Assembly (NCBI RefSeq): GCF_019139815.1
Contig: NZ_CP077079.1
Coordinates: forward strand, 496,001 to 560,000
DNA length: 64,000 nucleotides
Source: Pseudomonas asgharzadehiana
GTDB taxonomy: Bacteria; Pseudomonadota; Gammaproteobacteria; Pseudomonadales; Pseudomonadaceae
Reading direction: 5' to 3'
Shown: one piece after another, positions 60,642 to 64,000 of the stretch
Position numbering within the stretch: the stretch's first letter is position 1
Layout of the letters: each line of letters begins with the position of its first letter
The notes under the pieces: model-generated
Seen by the model: only the letters and a program-made list of their open reading frames with translations
The model's database searches: none
What the model was told of the DNA's origin: nothing
Made by a program: the position numbers and the translations under genes

Positions 60642-61601
60642 ATGAGTCGCACCGATGACCTGTTTGCCTTGCCCGGCAAGCGCGTCGCCCGTGATCCCAG
60701 GGGCAAAAAACCGCGCGTGCATTTTTTTGGCACTCTGCCATTCGATGATGGCACCCGTGTAAACCAAAAAGAGGGCCAGCGCTTTGGCGCGCAGCCGTCC
60801 TACGTCAATGACACACCCCACAACCCTCAACCCATTGCGCTGCGCCCGACCGTGGTGGCGTTGATATCCGTCAATGGTGGCGTTGGCCGCAGTACCCTCG
60901 CCACGGCGTTGAGCAGCGGCTTGCGGCGCATGGGTAAGTCGGTAGTGGCATTGGACCTGGACCCCCAGAACGCCTTGCGCCAACACTTTGGAGTCGACCA
61001 TGAGCGCGCCGGCGTGGGCGGCGGCAGCCTGCTCAAGACACCCTGGGCGACCCTCCTGCAGGCGGGGTTCTCCGGTTGCCAAGTGCTGCCTTTTGGCGAT
61101 ACCGATACCCCGCAGAAAGAAAACCTGCAGCGCTGGCTCGCGCGTGAGCCGCAATGGCTGGTGCGGCACCTGTCGGCATTGGCGTTGAGCGAAGCGCATA
61201 CGGTGATCATCGATACACCCGCTGGCAACAACGTTTACCTTCATCAAGCACTGAGCGTGGCCGACATCGTGCTGGTCGTCGCCCAGCCCAATGCGGCGTG
61301 CCTCGGCACGTTGGATCAACTCGACGCGCTGTTGGCCCCCCATCTTGAGCGAGAGCCCGCACCTCGATGTCACTTTGTGATCAATCAGCTGGATGAGCAC
61401 TCGACGTTCAACCTGGGAATGCTCGATGCCTTCAAGTTGCGCCGCAGTGAATACCCCTTGGCGGTCGTGCATCGCGACCCGGTGTTCAGCGAAGCCCTGG
61501 CCTTTGCGACGGACCCGCTCGATAGCAAGGCGCCAAGCCCTGCGCGTGACGATATCGGCGACCTTTGCCGGTTATTGGTCACCCGCAAAAGCACCGCGTA
61601 A
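60642..61601 (+). CDS. BcsQ/WssA-like MinD-family ATPase, without cellulose genes beside it
   Basis: 319 residues. After an unusual 65-residue basic N-terminus comes a ParA/MinD domain. The Walker A is SVNGGVGRST (78-85), with Asn and Arg in place of the usual Lys residues, as in BcsQ-type proteins; then VVALDLDPQNALRQHFGVD and VIIDTPAGNN. BcsQ helps place or run cellulose export. Here no bcsA/wssB follows; the next gene is on the other strand. It may act with another polymer or be a remnant of a lost operon. AAGGAGG precedes the ATG. Confidence 0.82.
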   Translation: MSRTDDLFALPGKRVARDPRGKKPRVHFFGTLPFDDGTRVNQKEGQRFGAQPSYVNDTPHNPQPIALRPTVVALISVNGGVGRSTLATALSSGLRRMGKSVVALDLDPQNALRQHFGVDHERAGVGGGSLLKTPWATLLQAGFSGCQVLPFGDTDTPQKENLQRWLAREPQWLVRHLSALALSEAHTVIIDTPAGNNVYLHQALSVADIVLVVAQPNAACLGTLDQLDALLAPHLEREPAPRCHFVINQLDEHSTFNLGMLDAFKLRRSEYPLAVVHRDPVFSEALAFATDPLDSKAPSPARDDIGDLCRLLVTRKSTA

Positions 61602-61840
61602 GCGCGGTTTATAAGCGTAACGCCGGATGCTTATACACAATTGGTTGGTGAGGGGCTCATGGCTCAGCCGTTTTGTGGAGCCGTTCTCATCCCGCTGCAA
61701 CTGCCTGTTTTACGTGCGTTTTATGAGATGAACAAAAAATGAACAAAGTGGGTTTTGGCCGTTAGCGCAGGTGGCTACAGGCTCCGTAAAGAATTCATCA
61801 ACAGAGTTATCCACAGGTTGGCATGCGACAATTTTGCCCT
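61602..61840. other. Intergenic region with a DnaA box
   Basis: 239 bp between convergent genes. It holds a perfect DnaA box TTATCCACA at 61807-61815. Two more perfect boxes lie in the next gene (62066-62074 and 62772-62780). No gene or strong terminator seen. Confidence 0.45.
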
Positions 61841-63028
61841 TTAATCGCGCTCGGCAAGCACCATCAAGTTGCGCGGCGTCAATGCCGGATCGCAGAAGCT
61901 GCCTACCTCAACCCTGTAGCCGCGTTCGCGCAGAAACAGTGCCCGATCCAGTACCAGCCACAGCTCCAGCGGGCGCCGAAACAGCCCACGCAGCAATTCC
62001 AGGTTTCTGACTTCGGCGAGGCGCCGCCAGCCATCGGCCTCCACCGCGGCCCACTGCTGTTTCCCTGTGGATAACCCTTTGAGGTCGGCCAATGCCTGGC
62101 AGTAATCGGCAAAGGGCTTGGCCAGCCAACTGGCGGGCAGCGAAGGGGTGGGCAGGTACTCATCGCAGCCGCGTATCTGGCGTTGCAACTGATCGAACGC
62201 CAGGCGGCGGGCCATCGACGTGTCGCGTTGCTGGCGCACGCGTTTGCCTGCGGTGACGGTTTCGCTGAGGGGCAGCCCGAGGTCGTCGATCGACAGTCGC
62301 AGGGTTGAGGCACGGCCTGCTGCGCAAAGTGGCTGGTAGGTGGGTGTATTGATGCGGTTATAGCAGCAGGGTGCCACTGCCAGTTGCTTGCAGCCGGCGG
62401 CGCTGGCCAGTTGCAACAGGCGCACGTGCAGGTCGCCGCAGGCGTGCAGGGCGACTGGCGTGTGCTCCGCGTTGAGCACCACGTGCGCCATCACATCTTG
62501 CAGGCGATGGGTAACGGTCAGTCGATGGTGGTCGCTCAAGGCTTGGCCGGCCGCGATCAAGGCCGGGTCATGTTCCAGGCAGGTCAGTTGCTGGCCGGTG
62601 CACAGCAGTCGCCGGCCAAGGTGGCCTTTGCCGGCGCACCAGTCCAGCCAGTGGGTCGGCGTTTGCGCAAAGTGAAGGGCCGCGCCGAAGGCTTCGATCT
62701 GTTGCCATTTGCGGCCCGGTACGTCGACGCTCAGGCGATGCGCGGCGGGTGGCAAGCGCTGCGCCGGTAACTTATCCACAGCGCTGAGGCGCACGGCCTC
62801 GGCGGCCAATGCAGCGAAAGGCGCGGGCGCGGGCACTTCATGAGGGTGGTTGTGGCTGGTTTCGGCATCGGCCAAGGTGCGTTGGCGCAACCATTGGGCG
62901 AGTTCGGGCAGTTCGCTTTCCCAAGGCAACCGTTGATGCGTAAAGGGCCGTGGTCGCCACAGCCCTTGATGCTCGGTCAGGAACGCATCCAGCGCTCTGA
63001 AGCGTGTTTCAACGTCCCTGGCAGGCAT
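61841..63028 (-). CDS. SAM-dependent methyltransferase (Methyltransf_32-like)
   Basis: 395 residues. The Rossmann motif I WLDWCAGKGHLGRRL (127-141) is followed by CLEHDPALIAAGQAL and by VALHACGDLHVRLLQLASAA, with VAPCCYNRI as the likely catalytic loop. These fit the Methyltransf_32 group. The N-terminal 100 residues and C-terminal 130 residues are family specific. The substrate is not known; rRNA, tRNA or protein are all possible. The start overlaps the end of the permease gene by 20 bp, so it is probably co-transcribed with the transport genes. Confidence 0.82.
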   Translation of the reverse strand: MPARDVETRFRALDAFLTEHQGLWRPRPFTHQRLPWESELPELAQWLRQRTLADAETSHNHPHEVPAPAPFAALAAEAVRLSAVDKLPAQRLPPAAHRLSVDVPGRKWQQIEAFGAALHFAQTPTHWLDWCAGKGHLGRRLLCTGQQLTCLEHDPALIAAGQALSDHHRLTVTHRLQDVMAHVVLNAEHTPVALHACGDLHVRLLQLASAAGCKQLAVAPCCYNRINTPTYQPLCAAGRASTLRLSIDDLGLPLSETVTAGKRVRQQRDTSMARRLAFDQLQRQIRGCDEYLPTPSLPASWLAKPFADYCQALADLKGLSTGKQQWAAVEADGWRRLAEVRNLELLRGLFRRPLELWLVLDRALFLRERGYRVEVGSFCDPALTPRNLMVLAERD

Positions 63029-63698
63029 CGACGCGCAGCCAGCGTTCCAGCAGTTTGAAGCCTTGTACCAACAGGTAGGAGATCAAGAGATAGAACACGC
63101 CGGCAGTGAAGAACATTTCCACGGTCAGGTAATTGCGCGCAATGATCGTGCGGGCCATGCCGGTCAGTTCCAGCAAGGTCACGGTGCTCGCCAGCGAGCT
63201 GGCCTTGAGCATCAGGATCACTTCGTTGCTGTAGGCCGGCAACCCGATGCGGGCGGCGCGGGGCAGGATGATATAGAACAGCGTCTTGGGCCGGGACATG
63301 CCCAGGGCGCGAGCCGCTTCGATTTCTCCAGGCGGGATGGCCTGGATGGCGCCGCGCAGGATCTCGGCGATATAAGCGGCCGTGTGCAGGGTCATGGTGG
63401 CGGTGGCACACCAGAACGGGTCGCGCAGGTACTTCCACATGAAGCTGGAGCGGATGCTGTCGAATTGGGCCAGGCCGTAGTAGACCAGGAACAACTGCAC
63501 CAGCAGCGGCGTACCGCGGAAGAAAAAGATGTAGGCATAAGGCAGCGAGCGCACGTACCAGCGCTTGGAAGAGCGCGCGATACCCAGCGGGATGGCCAGG
63601 ATAAGGCCGAGAACCACGGCGATGCCGACCAGCTCAAGGGTCAGCACGGCGCCCTGGATAAACTTCGGCAGCCACTTAAGGATGACTTCCCATTCCAT
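63009..63698 (-). CDS. Amino-acid ABC transporter permease (HisM/ArtM-type)
   Basis: 229 residues from the ATG at 63698, which shares a base with the stop of the preceding permease gene (TAATG). Five membrane helices (for example GAVLTLELVGIAVVLGLILA) and the permease EAA loop EIEAARALGMSRPKTLFYII are clear. It pairs with the next upstream permease to form a polar amino-acid importer, most like histidine/arginine/ornithine systems. The ATPase and binding protein are outside the window. Confidence 0.9.
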   Translation of the reverse strand: MEWEVILKWLPKFIQGAVLTLELVGIAVVLGLILAIPLGIARSSKRWYVRSLPYAYIFFFRGTPLLVQLFLVYYGLAQFDSIRSSFMWKYLRDPFWCATATMTLHTAAYIAEILRGAIQAIPPGEIEAARALGMSRPKTLFYIILPRAARIGLPAYSNEVILMLKASSLASTVTLLELTGMARTIIARNYLTVEMFFTAGVFYLLISYLLVQGFKLLERWLRVDACQGR

Positions 63699-64000
63699 TA
63701 CGTCGTCCTCACGAAGCCGCGTGCGGCGCGGTTTTCCAGCAAGTGCATCGCCACCATCGACAAGGATGTGAGGCCCAGGTAGATGAGCGCGGCGACCATG
63801 TAGAAGGTGAACGGCTGTTTGGTGACGGTGACGGCGATTTGCGCATGGCGCATGATTTCTTCCAGGCCGATGACCGTGACCAGCGCGGTGTCCTTCATCA
63901 GGATCAGGAACAGGTTGCCCAGCCCCGGCAGGGCGATACGCCACATCTGCGGCATGATCAGCCGGGTGAAAATGCGCGACTTCGACAGGCCCAACGCCAC
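63698..64000 (-). CDS. Amino-acid ABC transporter permease (HisQ/ArtQ-type), 5' end missing
   Basis: The window edge cuts off the N-terminal half. The remaining 100 residues hold the end of the EAA loop (ALGLSKSRIFTRLIMPQMWR) and two membrane segments, the last being YMVAALIYLGLTSLSMVAMH. Partner of the permease at 63009-63698. Confidence 0.88.
   Translation of the reverse strand: MALGLSKSRIFTRLIMPQMWRIALPGLGNLFLILMKDTALVTVIGLEEIMRHAQIAVTVTKQPFTFYMVAALIYLGLTSLSMVAMHLLENRAARGFVRTT

Noticed and set aside
60642..61601. First gene of a complete wss/bcs cellulose operon
   Set aside because: No cellulose synthase follows; the next genes are on the opposite strand and unrelated.

Overview
The window looks like a chromosome segment of a fluorescent-group Pseudomonas. 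The evidence is high-GC coding with Pseudomonas-type proteins, a complete Lap adhesin and secretion system, and a His/Arg-type amino-acid ABC permease pair. It splits into four parts.

(1) 1-1708: the end of an island that continues to the left. It carries a P4-type tyrosine integrase (215-1543, minus) next to a 45-bp copy of the 3' end of tRNA-Thr (1709-1753).

(2) 1709-34162: an apparently complete temperate myophage of the P2/HP1 type, about 32.4 kb, integrated in the same tRNA gene. The intact tRNA-Thr(TGT) lies at 34118-34193. Four copies of TTGTTACGTG, two inside each end, look like integrase arm sites. The early operon reads leftward from 9580: a gp16-like Cro, a YmfL-like regulator, small unknowns, a P4-alpha-like primase-helicase, a DUF4224 protein, the integrase and a KAP NTPase. 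It diverges from a TTG-started XRE repressor. The late genes are Ogr, portal and large terminase (leftward), then scaffold/protease, capsid, small terminase, L, R, S, sheath, tube, lysis cassette, frameshifted tail chaperone, tape measure, baseplate, fibre and spike (rightward). The right end holds hicBA, a TGTCAG/CTGACA array that is a candidate replication origin, and an unknown two-gene membrane module with a G9 tract. In the circular phage, the KAP gene, attP, the two-gene module and the array are neighbours. This looks like one cargo hotspot plus the replication origin.

(3) 34255-60376: the Lap biofilm locus. lapE-lapB-lapC (leftward) encode the type I secretion machine. lapA (17.6 kb, 5,868 codons) is a giant RTX adhesin with 36 repeats of 102 residues in blocks of 19 and 17. 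A small conserved gene follows, then lapD (degenerate GGDEF/EAL c-di-GMP receptor) and lapG (periplasmic Cys protease). LapA has a TAAG LapG site at residues 106-109, so the full retention and release circuit is encoded here.

(4) 60642-64000: a BcsQ/WssA-like ATPase with no cellulose genes beside it, a SAM methyltransferase, and two amino-acid ABC permeases, the second cut by the window edge. Homology statements come from reading motifs and recalling families; no database search was run.
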